In this document: positions 6,324-13,503 of the stretch, piece after piece
Layout of the letters: every line of letters starts with the position of its first letter
Position numbering within the stretch: position 1 is the stretch's first letter
NCBI GenBank assembly: GCA_934272745.1
Contig: CAKQSI010000036.1
Span: 1 to 21,719 of the forward strand
Source: an uncultured Clostridia bacterium
Lineage (GTDB): Bacteria > Bacillota > Clostridia > Christensenellales > Borkfalkiaceae
Length of the DNA stretch: 21,719 nucleotides
Direction: 5' to 3'
Notes under the pieces: generated by a model
What the model was told of the DNA's origin: nothing
What the model saw: only the letters and a program-made list of their open reading frames with translations
Databases searched by the model: none
Position numbers and translations under genes: made by a program

Positions 6324-8681
6324 ATGAAAAAAATCGTAAGCCTATTGTTGTGCCTTACGGCGGTGCTTTGTCTCGTCGTCGGCTGTGCAACTACGGAACC
6401 CAAACCGTCGCCGGAGCCTTCCGCAAGCGTTGCGCCCACGACCGAGCCGTCGCCGACGGTTTCGCCTACGGAAGTTCCCACGACGGAACCTACCGCGGCG
6501 CCGACGGAAGCGCCCTCGCCCTCGGTCAGCGTTTTGCCGACGGAAGAACCTTCGCCCTCGGTCAATCCCACGACAAATCCGTTTGCGGGGATTGCTTTTA
6601 CAAACCGCATGACGAAGTACGACGGAACGCGGCAGAAACTGGAAGTTTCCGGCGCTCCGGAAGACGCACAGATCGAATATTTTGCAATCGAAAAAGGCAC
6701 CAACGAAGACAATATTGACGTTTATACCGAAAACGGTGCCAGAAAACCGGGCAGTTACGGTGTGAAAGCCGTGGTAACGATCGGCGGCGACCAGCGCGAA
6801 TATACCGCAGTATTGACCATTCGCAAAGCGAACATGACCATTGCGGGCAACACGCTGATCAAAGACGCATACGCGCCCGATCCCGAATTTACTTACACGA
6901 TTACCGGGCTTCTGCCCTGCGACGAATTCGTGGTTCTTCCCGCAGCCGCGGAGGAGACGGAAGAACCCGCGGCTCCGTCCGTCCTTCCGTCCGCAGTTCC
7001 TTCGGCAAGCCTTTTGCCGAGCGTGACGCCTTCCGAAACGCCTGCAGAAGACGTCGACGGCGGCGCGAAATTCTACGGCGAATTGGTTATCACGTCCGAA
7101 AGCACGAGATATTCCGAAGCGGGGGAATATAAAATTACGTTCGGCGGCGTGGCATCGGACTGCTATAATATCACCTATCGCACCGGAACGCTGAAAATCC
7201 GCAGTTACGAAACCGAACTCCTCGGCGGAATCGACGGCGGGCTGAAACAGAACATCAACGGCGAAATGACCTACGGCGGCAAAGCGGTGCTGTGGCAGGG
7301 AACCAACTATTTCTCCCTGTTTGCGGGTTGTTTCTCCGGTGGAGAGGTCAACGAGCAGGGCGTACAGAATGCGTTCGCCGGTCTGGAAGAACTTGCCGCA
7401 TACAACGTGAAAGCCATTCGCTTCTCCTGCGGGCATTTCTATGCGAAAGGCTGGCAGCAGAACTGGATCGGAGACAGCGAAACCGGCGTTTCCCGCGCGG
7501 AAATGAATATGTACACCTTAAAGCGCCTTTTCAACAAAGCCGCTTCGCTCAATATCGGACTTATTCCCTCGGTCTACTGGACCAACAACATTATGGGTAT
7601 GTTCGGGGAAAACATCGGCGACGGCTGGGGAACGGAAGGTTCCAAGACCTGGAATTTCGCTCTCGAGTATCAGGAACTTCTGATGGATGCGGTAAACGAT
7701 CACCCCGCGCTTTTTATGTGGGAATTCGGCAACGAATGGAACCTTTCCACCGACGTTTCGGGCGATCCGGACGTCAACAAACGCCTGACGAAAGACATTC
7801 TGCACAACTTCCGCTCTGCCTGGAGCAGTCTCGTCGCTTCGCGCAACGATGGATATAATCGTGTGATCGGCAGCGGCGACAGTATCCTCAGAAACTGCCA
7901 GTATAACCGCGGCTGGAACAACGAGTCATGGGCAGAAGATACGGAAAGAGAACATCGGGAAGCGCTGGAGTATTTCAACCCCGGTATTACGGCGGTTTCC
8001 GCGCACATTTACGGCGGGGCGAAACTGGTGATTCTGCAGGACAGAAAGGTCGCGGAAAAGAAAAAGGAACTGAACGGCAGTATGACTGCCAAGCAGGAAC
8101 TGGAACTCAGGAACCAGATTCGCAAACAGTATTACGAAGATCCGGAAAGCGTCGAAAAAATGTATAAAGAATACGGCATTACCGACGGATATATGGACGT
8201 TTATAACAAAAATATCGAAGGCAGCGATACGCTGGCAGGACAGTACCGGCTGATTCTGAATTCTGCAAAATACTTCGGCTCGACGGCGTATATCGGCGAA
8301 ACGGGTATCGGTTATACCCTCGGCGAAACCGTCCTGCAAAACGGCGAATACGCGCACGCGCAGGGATATTATCCCGACGTCACTTACGACGATATAACCT
8401 ATTACAGCGAACAGGTGACCAAGGCACAGCAGGAAACGGGAATGCCCCTCATTCTGTACTGGAACTACGAGTACAACGTCAACATCACCCGCATCGGCGA
8501 CGACGTGTACTGGGGCAAAAACTACCTTACCAACGACAACCCGAATGACGATTATCTTACCTTTAACGATCACGGTACGGGTACGGAATACAGCATGAGC
8601 CTGAAGAACTGGGAAAAAGCCCGCCGCGTCTTTGCCGAAGTCAAAAAGGTCAACGACGACTGGGACGCGAAAAACGCGTAA
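6324..8681 (+). CDS. Surface lipoprotein with MBG-like domains and a GH5-like glycosidase domain
   Basis: Probable extracellular polysaccharide hydrolase of clan GH-A, closest to GH5 cellulases/mannanases; the substrate cannot be read from sequence. Of 785 residues, 1-20 are a lipoprotein signal ending in the lipobox LVVGC (Cys21), so it is membrane-anchored. A Pro/Thr/Ser-rich spacer follows (about 25-86), then two MBG-like beta domains (about 93-168 and 169-293), the second split by another Pro/Ser-rich stretch (about 208-245). The catalytic domain runs from about 320 to the end. It has FGNEWN (Glu471, likely acid/base), AHIYG (His561, Tyr563) and YIGETG (Glu659, likely nucleophile), then YWNYEY. 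The ATG at 6324 follows AGGAGGAAAATT and gives the signal peptide directly; an upstream in-frame start would not. It is convergent with the AraC-GH39 gene. The fold and retaining mechanism are fairly certain, the family number less so. Confidence 0.85.
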   Translation: MKKIVSLLLCLTAVLCLVVGCATTEPKPSPEPSASVAPTTEPSPTVSPTEVPTTEPTAAPTEAPSPSVSVLPTEEPSPSVNPTTNPFAGIAFTNRMTKYDGTRQKLEVSGAPEDAQIEYFAIEKGTNEDNIDVYTENGARKPGSYGVKAVVTIGGDQREYTAVLTIRKANMTIAGNTLIKDAYAPDPEFTYTITGLLPCDEFVVLPAAAEETEEPAAPSVLPSAVPSASLLPSVTPSETPAEDVDGGAKFYGELVITSESTRYSEAGEYKITFGGVASDCYNITYRTGTLKIRSYETELLGGIDGGLKQNINGEMTYGGKAVLWQGTNYFSLFAGCFSGGEVNEQGVQNAFAGLEELAAYNVKAIRFSCGHFYAKGWQQNWIGDSETGVSRAEMNMYTLKRLFNKAASLNIGLIPSVYWTNNIMGMFGENIGDGWGTEGSKTWNFALEYQELLMDAVNDHPALFMWEFGNEWNLSTDVSGDPDVNKRLTKDILHNFRSAWSSLVASRNDGYNRVIGSGDSILRNCQYNRGWNNESWAEDTEREHREALEYFNPGITAVSAHIYGGAKLVILQDRKVAEKKKELNGSMTAKQELELRNQIRKQYYEDPESVEKMYKEYGITDGYMDVYNKNIEGSDTLAGQYRLILNSAKYFGSTAYIGETGIGYTLGETVLQNGEYAHAQGYYPDVTYDDITYYSEQVTKAQQETGMPLILYWNYEYNVNITRIGDDVYWGKNYLTNDNPNDDYLTFNDHGTGTEYSMSLKNWEKARRVFAEVKKVNDDWDAKNA

Positions 8682-8927
8682 TCCCGTCCGCACATAACCC
8701 CGCCGGGCGTGAAAACGCACGACGTATGCCTTTTTCGCCGTTTCCGGCGGAGAAAAGAAAAATTGATTTTTAAAGGCGACGGACTTAAGTTTGAAATCTG
8801 AGCGGGCGCGGATTCGGGAAACGCTGCCCGTGCTGCGATCGATTACGCGCCGGTTGCCGTGTTTCTTGTCGCCGGCGCGACGATAAGACGTTGGGTTTGT
8901 AAGATTTATTTCGTAAAAACAAAGAAA

Positions 8928-8958
8928 GCGCCCCGCAAGGCAAAGCCTTGCGGGGCGC
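8928..8958 (-). terminator. Terminator of the AraC-GH39 gene and dispersed palindromic element
   Basis: GCGCCCCGCAAGGC (8928-8941), AAA, GCCTTGCGGGGCGC (8945-8958): a perfect 14-bp stem. On the minus strand it is followed by TTTCTTTGTTTTT, a convincing intrinsic terminator about 120 nt beyond the stop codon of the regulator gene. The outer GCGCCCC core and A-rich plus-strand flank are shared with the elements at 32-67 and 3705-3740, while the inner arm differs. Confidence 0.75.
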
Positions 8959-9045
8959 CGGTTTATATGTAAATCAAATCCCGCCGGTTGTGCGGATTTT
9001 CCGTGGCTGCGGCGCGTCTTCACGGGGTTTAACGATTCGATTCGG

Positions 9046-9062
9046 AAAGCCTTGCGGGGCGC
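9046..9062. repeat. Extra arm of the 8928-8958 hairpin
   Basis: AAAGCCTTGCGGGGCGC repeats 8942-8958 exactly. In the minus-strand transcript it is a second 5' arm met before the terminator, 15 bp after the AraC-GH39 stop codon. It could pair with the 3' arm and prevent or delay the normal hairpin. Confidence 0.8.
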
Positions 9063-9076
9063 TTGATTTTTAGCCT

Positions 9077-11554
9077 TTACTTTCTGGTGAAGCGAACGAA
9101 GCGGATTTCGTGCGGGGCGAGGTTGGCAAGGTAACGGAGGTCGCCGTTTTCGGCGCGGACGGTGCGCGTTTCGTACTTCGGGCGGGAAGCGGCGCTTAGT
9201 TCTTCTTCGGAAGAGGGAAGGGTGAGTTCTTCGCCCGAAAAGCGTTCGTTCCACACGTCGTACACGCTGCCGAAAGTGCGGTTAACCACGTATTCTTCCT
9301 GCGCGAAGTCGTGCGCGATCACGTTTTTCAGCGTGACGTCGAACAGTTTGAAATGCTCCCCGCGGAAGGCGGCGTAACGGCTGCTTTCGCCGGCGTCGAA
9401 CAGTTCGCCCGCGGCGTACAGGTCGCTGTAATGAATGTAGTTGCAAAACAGCATGGCGTAACCGCGTTCGTCCTCGGTCACGATAAAGTTGCGCCCCTTG
9501 CCGAGCACCCTGCCTTTCAGCAAGGAAAGGAACCGGAACGCGTAGAAAGGCGGCTTTTTGATGCCGTTTTGGGTAAATAATCCGTGCCCGCCGTGGAACA
9601 GCTTCTGCTCGGGCGGGAGTTCGAGAATGTCGTCGGTCAGACTCCAGTAGCCGAACGAATCCAGCCGGTCGTAATTTTGCAGCACGTTGTACACCACGTA
9701 GGTGCCTTTAAACGCCGTGTCGCTTAAAAGGTCGCGGTGGGAGGTGGTGGAGTTCCATTCGGTAAGGTAAACGGGCAGGTCGCTCAGCCCGAGAGTGGAG
9801 AGTTTCTGCCGCACGGCGGTCACCGTTTTGGAAAGAATATCCGGGTCGGAGAAAAGTTCGATGGAGGGGCTTGCCAGATGTTCGATGTCAAACGTGACCG
9901 ACGTTTTGACGGGGTAAAAGTGCAGGTTGATAAAGTCGGGCGGGCAGTCGGGCAGGACGCCGTACAACTTTTCAAACCAGTCGCCCGAAAGCAGCGTTTC
10001 GTACATAAAGGACGTTGTGCCGAATTTTGCCGAGGGGCAGACTTCCTTTACGGCGTGATAGGTTGCGCGGTAGAATTCCTTGAACAGCGAGGGGTCGGCA
10101 AAGCCGAACATATGCGCCGGGGTTTCGGCTTCGTTCCAGACCGAAAACAGCCAGGAGCGTACTTCCTTTTCCCCGTAGCGGGAAAGAAGATGCGAAGTAA
10201 ACCCTTTGATAAATTCCGCCCAGTCCGAAAGGTTCTGCGGCTCGCTGGTAACGAGTGGCAGGAAAAAGGTGGTCTTTTCCGGATGCTTTGCAAGCGCTTT
10301 GGGCATAAAAGAAAGTTGCAGCAGCGGGCGAAGGTTGATGGACAGCAAAAAGTCGATAATTTCGTCGATGCGGTTGAAATTGACGATGATTCTGCCGTCG
10401 GAAGCGCGGGAGTATACGCCGAGCGCGTCGTCGAACAGTCCGTGGAATTTGACGTAAGTAAAGCCGATCTCTCTTTGCGTTTCGCGCAGCATTGCGCGCA
10501 CGTTTTCTTTTAAGAAATCCGCCGCGCGCCCCACGCAGCAAAAGGTCTTTTCGGTGTGCGGATAGGGCGTTTTTTCCGGGGTGAAAGCGCCGTTTGCGGC
10601 GTCGAATTCCAATAAAAAGCGCTTTTCGCCCGCGCCCGCTTTGGGCAGCAGAGGTTCCGCGTCCGGCAGATACTGCGCCAAACGCGAAAGATAGTCCGTC
10701 TGCTTGAAATCCATATAGTTTTTGGGGATTTCGGACAGAGAATCGGCACCGGGCGCGCGGGACTTGCGGTGTTCGCTGGGCAGACAGCCGTAGACCTGTT
10801 TGTGCATGGATACGAACGCCCGCGTGTTGGGAAAGCCGCTTTCTTCCGCCACGGCGTCCACGCTTTTGTCGGTGGAAAACAGCAGGTTCATCGCCTCGTT
10901 GAAGCGCAGACTGTCCACGTATTTTTTAAACGGAACGCCCATGGTCTTTTCAAACAGGCGGGAAAGGTACGCCGGCGAAAAATAGAACTTTTTCGCCGTT
11001 TCGGTCAAAGACAGTTCCTCGTGATAGCCGTTTTGAATGTGATCGAGCACGCCCGAAAGTTTGGCGATGTGGTTTTTGCAGCGGTCGAATTTTTCCGCGC
11101 CCGCGGCGTCCGTGCGGAAGCGCGTGACTAAAACGTACTTGAATCGGAGGATCAGGCTGTGCATTAAAATGTCGTAGCCGGGCGCCTTTTCGCTGTGTAA
11201 CTTGATCAGTTGCGCCAGAATGGTTTTGATTTCCGAATAATCGGCTTCGGGGAAGCGTTCGCTGTCCACGTCAAAGCCCTTTTCACCGCCGAAAACGCTG
11301 TCTTTGACCTGCAGCGCCAGAATGACCGCCCCCTCGCGGGAGAAGACCGAGTGCGGTTCGTACGCGTTGATGAGGACGAGATCGTTTTCTTTGTACCGCA
11401 CCGTGTCTTCGGTCGTGATGGAGCATTCCCCGTCTAAAATCATCAGAAATTCGTACGCGGCGTGCCAGTGCAGCGGCACGTTGTTTGCTTTGTGCAGAAA
11501 GATCCGCACGCCCTGCGGCTGGCTGTATTCAAAAATTTCGTATACCGACTGCAT
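9077..11554 (-). CDS. AraC-family regulator fused to a GH39 glycosidase domain
   Basis: Predicted cytoplasmic DNA-binding regulator carrying its own sugar-processing domain. Of 825 residues, about 20-85 form a cupin-like sensor (LHWHAAYEFLMIL), about 160-265 the paired helix-turn-helix of AraC/XylS proteins (LSLTETAKKFYFSPAYLSRLF, then SVDAVAEESGFPNTRAFVSMHK), and about 310-825 a GH39-type domain. GH39 enzymes are mainly beta-xylosidases. Both catalytic positions look intact: Glu475 in SVWNEAE (acid/base) and Glu599 in YLTEWNS (nucleophile). No signal peptide. The ATG at 11554 follows AAGGAGAAACT; a 29-residue upstream extension would include that site and is unlikely. It is divergent from the ABC operon and probably regulates it. 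The GH39 part may be a sensor, an enzyme that removes the inducer, or both. I believe similar fusions occur in other Bacillota but know of no defined role. Confidence 0.9.
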   Translation of the reverse strand: MQSVYEIFEYSQPQGVRIFLHKANNVPLHWHAAYEFLMILDGECSITTEDTVRYKENDLVLINAYEPHSVFSREGAVILALQVKDSVFGGEKGFDVDSERFPEADYSEIKTILAQLIKLHSEKAPGYDILMHSLILRFKYVLVTRFRTDAAGAEKFDRCKNHIAKLSGVLDHIQNGYHEELSLTETAKKFYFSPAYLSRLFEKTMGVPFKKYVDSLRFNEAMNLLFSTDKSVDAVAEESGFPNTRAFVSMHKQVYGCLPSEHRKSRAPGADSLSEIPKNYMDFKQTDYLSRLAQYLPDAEPLLPKAGAGEKRFLLEFDAANGAFTPEKTPYPHTEKTFCCVGRAADFLKENVRAMLRETQREIGFTYVKFHGLFDDALGVYSRASDGRIIVNFNRIDEIIDFLLSINLRPLLQLSFMPKALAKHPEKTTFFLPLVTSEPQNLSDWAEFIKGFTSHLLSRYGEKEVRSWLFSVWNEAETPAHMFGFADPSLFKEFYRATYHAVKEVCPSAKFGTTSFMYETLLSGDWFEKLYGVLPDCPPDFINLHFYPVKTSVTFDIEHLASPSIELFSDPDILSKTVTAVRQKLSTLGLSDLPVYLTEWNSTTSHRDLLSDTAFKGTYVVYNVLQNYDRLDSFGYWSLTDDILELPPEQKLFHGGHGLFTQNGIKKPPFYAFRFLSLLKGRVLGKGRNFIVTEDERGYAMLFCNYIHYSDLYAAGELFDAGESSRYAAFRGEHFKLFDVTLKNVIAHDFAQEEYVVNRTFGSVYDVWNERFSGEELTLPSSEEELSAASRPKYETRTVRAENGDLRYLANLAPHEIRFVRFTRK

Positions 11555-11658
11555 AGTTTCTCCTTTTTCAGGGAAAGATTTCAAAGAAAACGGCGCTTGC
11601 GGGCGGAAAGAGTTCCCCTTGCGGGAAGAATTTTCGCTCATGGCGCATCATTAACAAA

Positions 11659-11687
11659 ATTTTAACACCGGAAGCGCAAAATGTCAA
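11659..11687 (-). promoter_or_regulatory. Promoter of the AraC-GH39 gene
   Basis: On the minus strand: consensus -35 TTGACA (11682-11687), 17-bp spacer, -10 TAAAAT (11659-11664). This is the best promoter match in the window. The leader is about 98 nt. The -35 box overlaps one copy of the candidate operator (11676-11686), which would suit autorepression. Confidence 0.8.
11676..11686 (+). promoter_or_regulatory. Candidate AraC-GH39 operator, copy A
   Basis: GCAAAATGTCA, overlapping the -35 box of the regulator gene's own promoter. It shares GCAAAA-T-GTC with copies B and C. Binding here should block the regulator's promoter. Confidence 0.45.
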
Positions 11688-11726
11688 TGGCAGGCGTAAA
11701 TTTTTTACCTGACGGAAAGCGGGAAG

Positions 11727-11742
11727 TGCAAAAATTTGTCTT
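11727..11742 (+). promoter_or_regulatory. Candidate AraC-GH39 operator, copy B
   Basis: TGCAAAAATTTGTCTT, equal to copy C apart from two extra T. It is 52 bp from copy A, about five helical turns, on the same face. The palindrome CCCGATCGGG follows 2 bp after it. Confidence 0.45.
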
Positions 11743-11744
11743 GC

Positions 11745-11754
11745 CCCGATCGGG
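11745..11754. promoter_or_regulatory. Short palindrome CCCGATCGGG
   Basis: A 10-bp perfect dyad midway between the divergent promoters, next to operator copy B. It could be a site for a second, dimeric regulator. It is short enough to be chance in GC-rich DNA. Confidence 0.25.
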
Positions 11755-11815
11755 AAAATTTGGAAAAACCGGGGAACAGGTCAAAAACTGCACCGCCCGG
11801 CGTAAAAATATGGCA

Positions 11816-11844
11816 TTGCAAAAATGTCTTTTCGGGTATAAGAT
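11816..11844 (+). promoter_or_regulatory. Promoter of the sugar ABC operon
   Basis: -35 TTGCAA (11816-11821), 17-bp spacer, -10 TAAGAT (11839-11844). A nearer TATAAG (11837-11842) would leave only 15 bp. The imperfect -10 suits a promoter that needs an activator. Operator copy C covers the -35 box and part of the spacer. Confidence 0.5.
11817..11830 (+). promoter_or_regulatory. Candidate AraC-GH39 operator, copy C
   Basis: TGCAAAAATGTCTT overlaps the -35 box of the ABC operon. It is 90 bp from copy B in the same orientation. AraC-family sites are typically asymmetric direct repeats near or on the -35 box of the target promoter. Confidence 0.45.
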
Positions 11845-11919
11845 TAAGACGTAAACCGCGGAAAGCCGCGGGCAAACGGGCGCTTTGCCGCGCCCGGACA
11901 GAGAAAGCGGGAGAAAATC

Positions 11920-13488
11920 ATGAGCAAATACCAAGATCTTGGAAAAACCAACGACGGAAACGCCTTGGGCGCCGAAGACGTCGAAAGGGTCAACGGCGAG
12001 GTCATTATCGAAATCAGGAATATGACCAAGACGTTCGGACCGGTCGTCGCGCTGGACGACGTCAATCTGATCGTGCGCCGGGGCGAGATCCGCGGACTGA
12101 TCGGCGAAAACGGCTCCGGTAAATCCACCGTCACGTCTATTTTTTCGGGAATGCAGCCGGCAGATTCGGGCGAGATGTTCTTTATGGGCAAGCCGTGGGC
12201 GCCGCAGTCCATGGCGGACGCGTTGAATCACGGCGTGGGCATGATCGTGCAGGAAAGCGGCACCGTTCCCGGTATCACGGTGGCGGAAAATATGTTTCTT
12301 TGCGAAACCGACCGCTTTAAAAGCCACGGAATCGTAAACGGCAAAAAGATGCGCCGGGCGGCGCAGGCGGCGCTGGAAGACATCGGCGCGGGGCATATCA
12401 ACGCAGGCGCGGTTACCGGTTCTCTCGATATGATGGACAGAAAACTTACCGAAGTCGCCAAGGTATACATGCAGCACCCCGAAGTGCTGGTGGTGGACGA
12501 AACCACCACTTCGCTTTCGCAAAAGGGCAGAGATATCATTTACGACCTGATGAACCGCATGAAGGAGTCGGGGCGCGCGGTGGTTTTCATCTCGCACGAT
12601 CTGGACGAAATTATGGAAAAGTGCGACACGTTGACCGTGCTGCGCGACGGACATATCATAAGGTCGTTTGAAAAAGCGGAATTCGACGCGGACGCCATTC
12701 GTACTTCCATGATCGGAAGAGAACTGCAAGGCGACTACTACCGTTCCGATTACGACGGGACGTACGGCGAAAAAGTGGTGCTGGAACTTAGAAACTGCAC
12801 CTATAAAAACCGCGTTATCGATATGAATCTGCAGGTACACGAGGGTGAGATCCTCGGCATCGGCGGACTTTCGCACTGCGGCATGCACACGCTCGGCAAA
12901 GTGATGTACGGCGCGCTGAAGCCGGACAAGGGCGAAGTTTTAGTCCTCGGTCAGCCGGTCAGAAACACCGCGTTCGCAATGAAAAACAAGATGGGGTATG
13001 CGTCGAAAGACCGCGACGTGGAATCGCTTTCTACCGCCGCTTCCATTAAAGACAATATCGCGATTGCGGGACTTAATAACTTCGCCGTCAAAAACACCTT
13101 CATTTTCTCCAAAAAAGAGAAAGCGTACGTCAAAGAGCAGATCGATTTTATGAAGGTCAAGTGCTTCTCGATGGATCAGCCGGTTTCCCAACTTTCGGGG
13201 GGGAACAAGCAGAAAGTAGTCTTCGGGAAATGGATCGGCTGCGGATCGGATATTCTGATTCTGGACTGCCCCACGCGCGGGATCGACATCGGCGTGAAGC
13301 AGACCATGTACCAGTTGATGTACAAGATGAAAAAGGAAGGCAAAACCATCGTGATGATTTCGGAAGAAATGACCGAACTGATGGGGATGTGCGACCGGCT
13401 GGTTATTATGAAAGACGGAAAAATCACCAAGGAATTCCCGCGGAGTAAAGATCTCAGCGACGCGGAAATCATCCGGTACATGGTGTAA
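11920..13488 (+). CDS. Sugar ABC transporter ATP-binding protein, RbsA/XylG type
   Basis: Two-domain ATPase that powers import by the permeases downstream. Domain 1 (about 28-265) has Walker A GENGSGKST (62-70), Q-loop Gln111, Walker B VLVVDE (Glu194) and His226, but its signature reads LDMMDRK (169-175) instead of an LSxGxxQ form. Domain 2 (about 286-522) keeps the signature LSGGNKQ (425-431), but has a degenerate Walker A (GGLSHCGMHT, about 315-324, as usual in this family) and Cys450 where Walker B normally has its catalytic Glu (ILDCPTRGID). So one composite ATP site looks complete and the other inactive. The length of 522 residues is normal, with about 25 extra N-terminal residues. GCGGGAGAAAATC precedes the ATG. 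It is first in the operon, 15 bp before the permease gene. Confidence 0.93.
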   Translation: MSKYQDLGKTNDGNALGAEDVERVNGEVIIEIRNMTKTFGPVVALDDVNLIVRRGEIRGLIGENGSGKSTVTSIFSGMQPADSGEMFFMGKPWAPQSMADALNHGVGMIVQESGTVPGITVAENMFLCETDRFKSHGIVNGKKMRRAAQAALEDIGAGHINAGAVTGSLDMMDRKLTEVAKVYMQHPEVLVVDETTTSLSQKGRDIIYDLMNRMKESGRAVVFISHDLDEIMEKCDTLTVLRDGHIIRSFEKAEFDADAIRTSMIGRELQGDYYRSDYDGTYGEKVVLELRNCTYKNRVIDMNLQVHEGEILGIGGLSHCGMHTLGKVMYGALKPDKGEVLVLGQPVRNTAFAMKNKMGYASKDRDVESLSTAASIKDNIAIAGLNNFAVKNTFIFSKKEKAYVKEQIDFMKVKCFSMDQPVSQLSGGNKQKVVFGKWIGCGSDILILDCPTRGIDIGVKQTMYQLMYKMKKEGKTIVMISEEMTELMGMCDRLVIMKDGKITKEFPRSKDLSDAEIIRYMV

Positions 13489-13503
13489 GGGGGAAACGGG
13501 GAT

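Larger units (their letters stand above)
8682..9076. other. Gap between convergent lipoprotein and AraC-GH39 genes
   Basis: No gene was found. A small hairpin CGCCG-TTTC-CGGCG (8736-8749), flanked by TTTT and GAAAA, may end the lipoprotein transcript. A strong palindrome (8928-8958) and an extra arm (9046-9062) belong to the AraC-GH39 side. Confidence 0.6.
11555..11919. promoter_or_regulatory. Divergent control region, AraC-GH39 and ABC operon
   Basis: This 365-bp gap carries a promoter for each direction, three copies of a GCAAAA-(A)T-(TT)-GTC motif, a palindrome CCCGATCGGG (11745-11754) and an imperfect dyad around 11692-11713 (CAGGCGTAAA and TTTTTACCTG). The leader of the ABC operon contains GCGG/CCGC and GGGCG/CGCCC short stems just before the ribosome binding site. 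Confidence 0.65.

Noticed and set aside
9077..11641. Longer AraC-GH39 protein starting at 11641
   Set aside because: The extra 29 residues would be translated across the AAGGAG site of the ATG at 11554 and do not look like part of the cupin domain, although the -10 box at 11659-11664 leaves too little leader for a start at 11641 in any case.
7926..12888. Long minus-strand open frames opposite the lipoprotein gene and the ABC ATPase gene (7926-9254, 11662-12888)
   Set aside because: They are antisense to genes with clear family signatures, lack ribosome binding sites and recognisable domains, and follow from GC-rich codon positions.
12000..13488. ABC ATPase as a pseudogene because of its degenerate motifs
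   Set aside because: The frame is intact, one composite ATP site is complete, the losses are confined to the other site, and the operon around it is intact.
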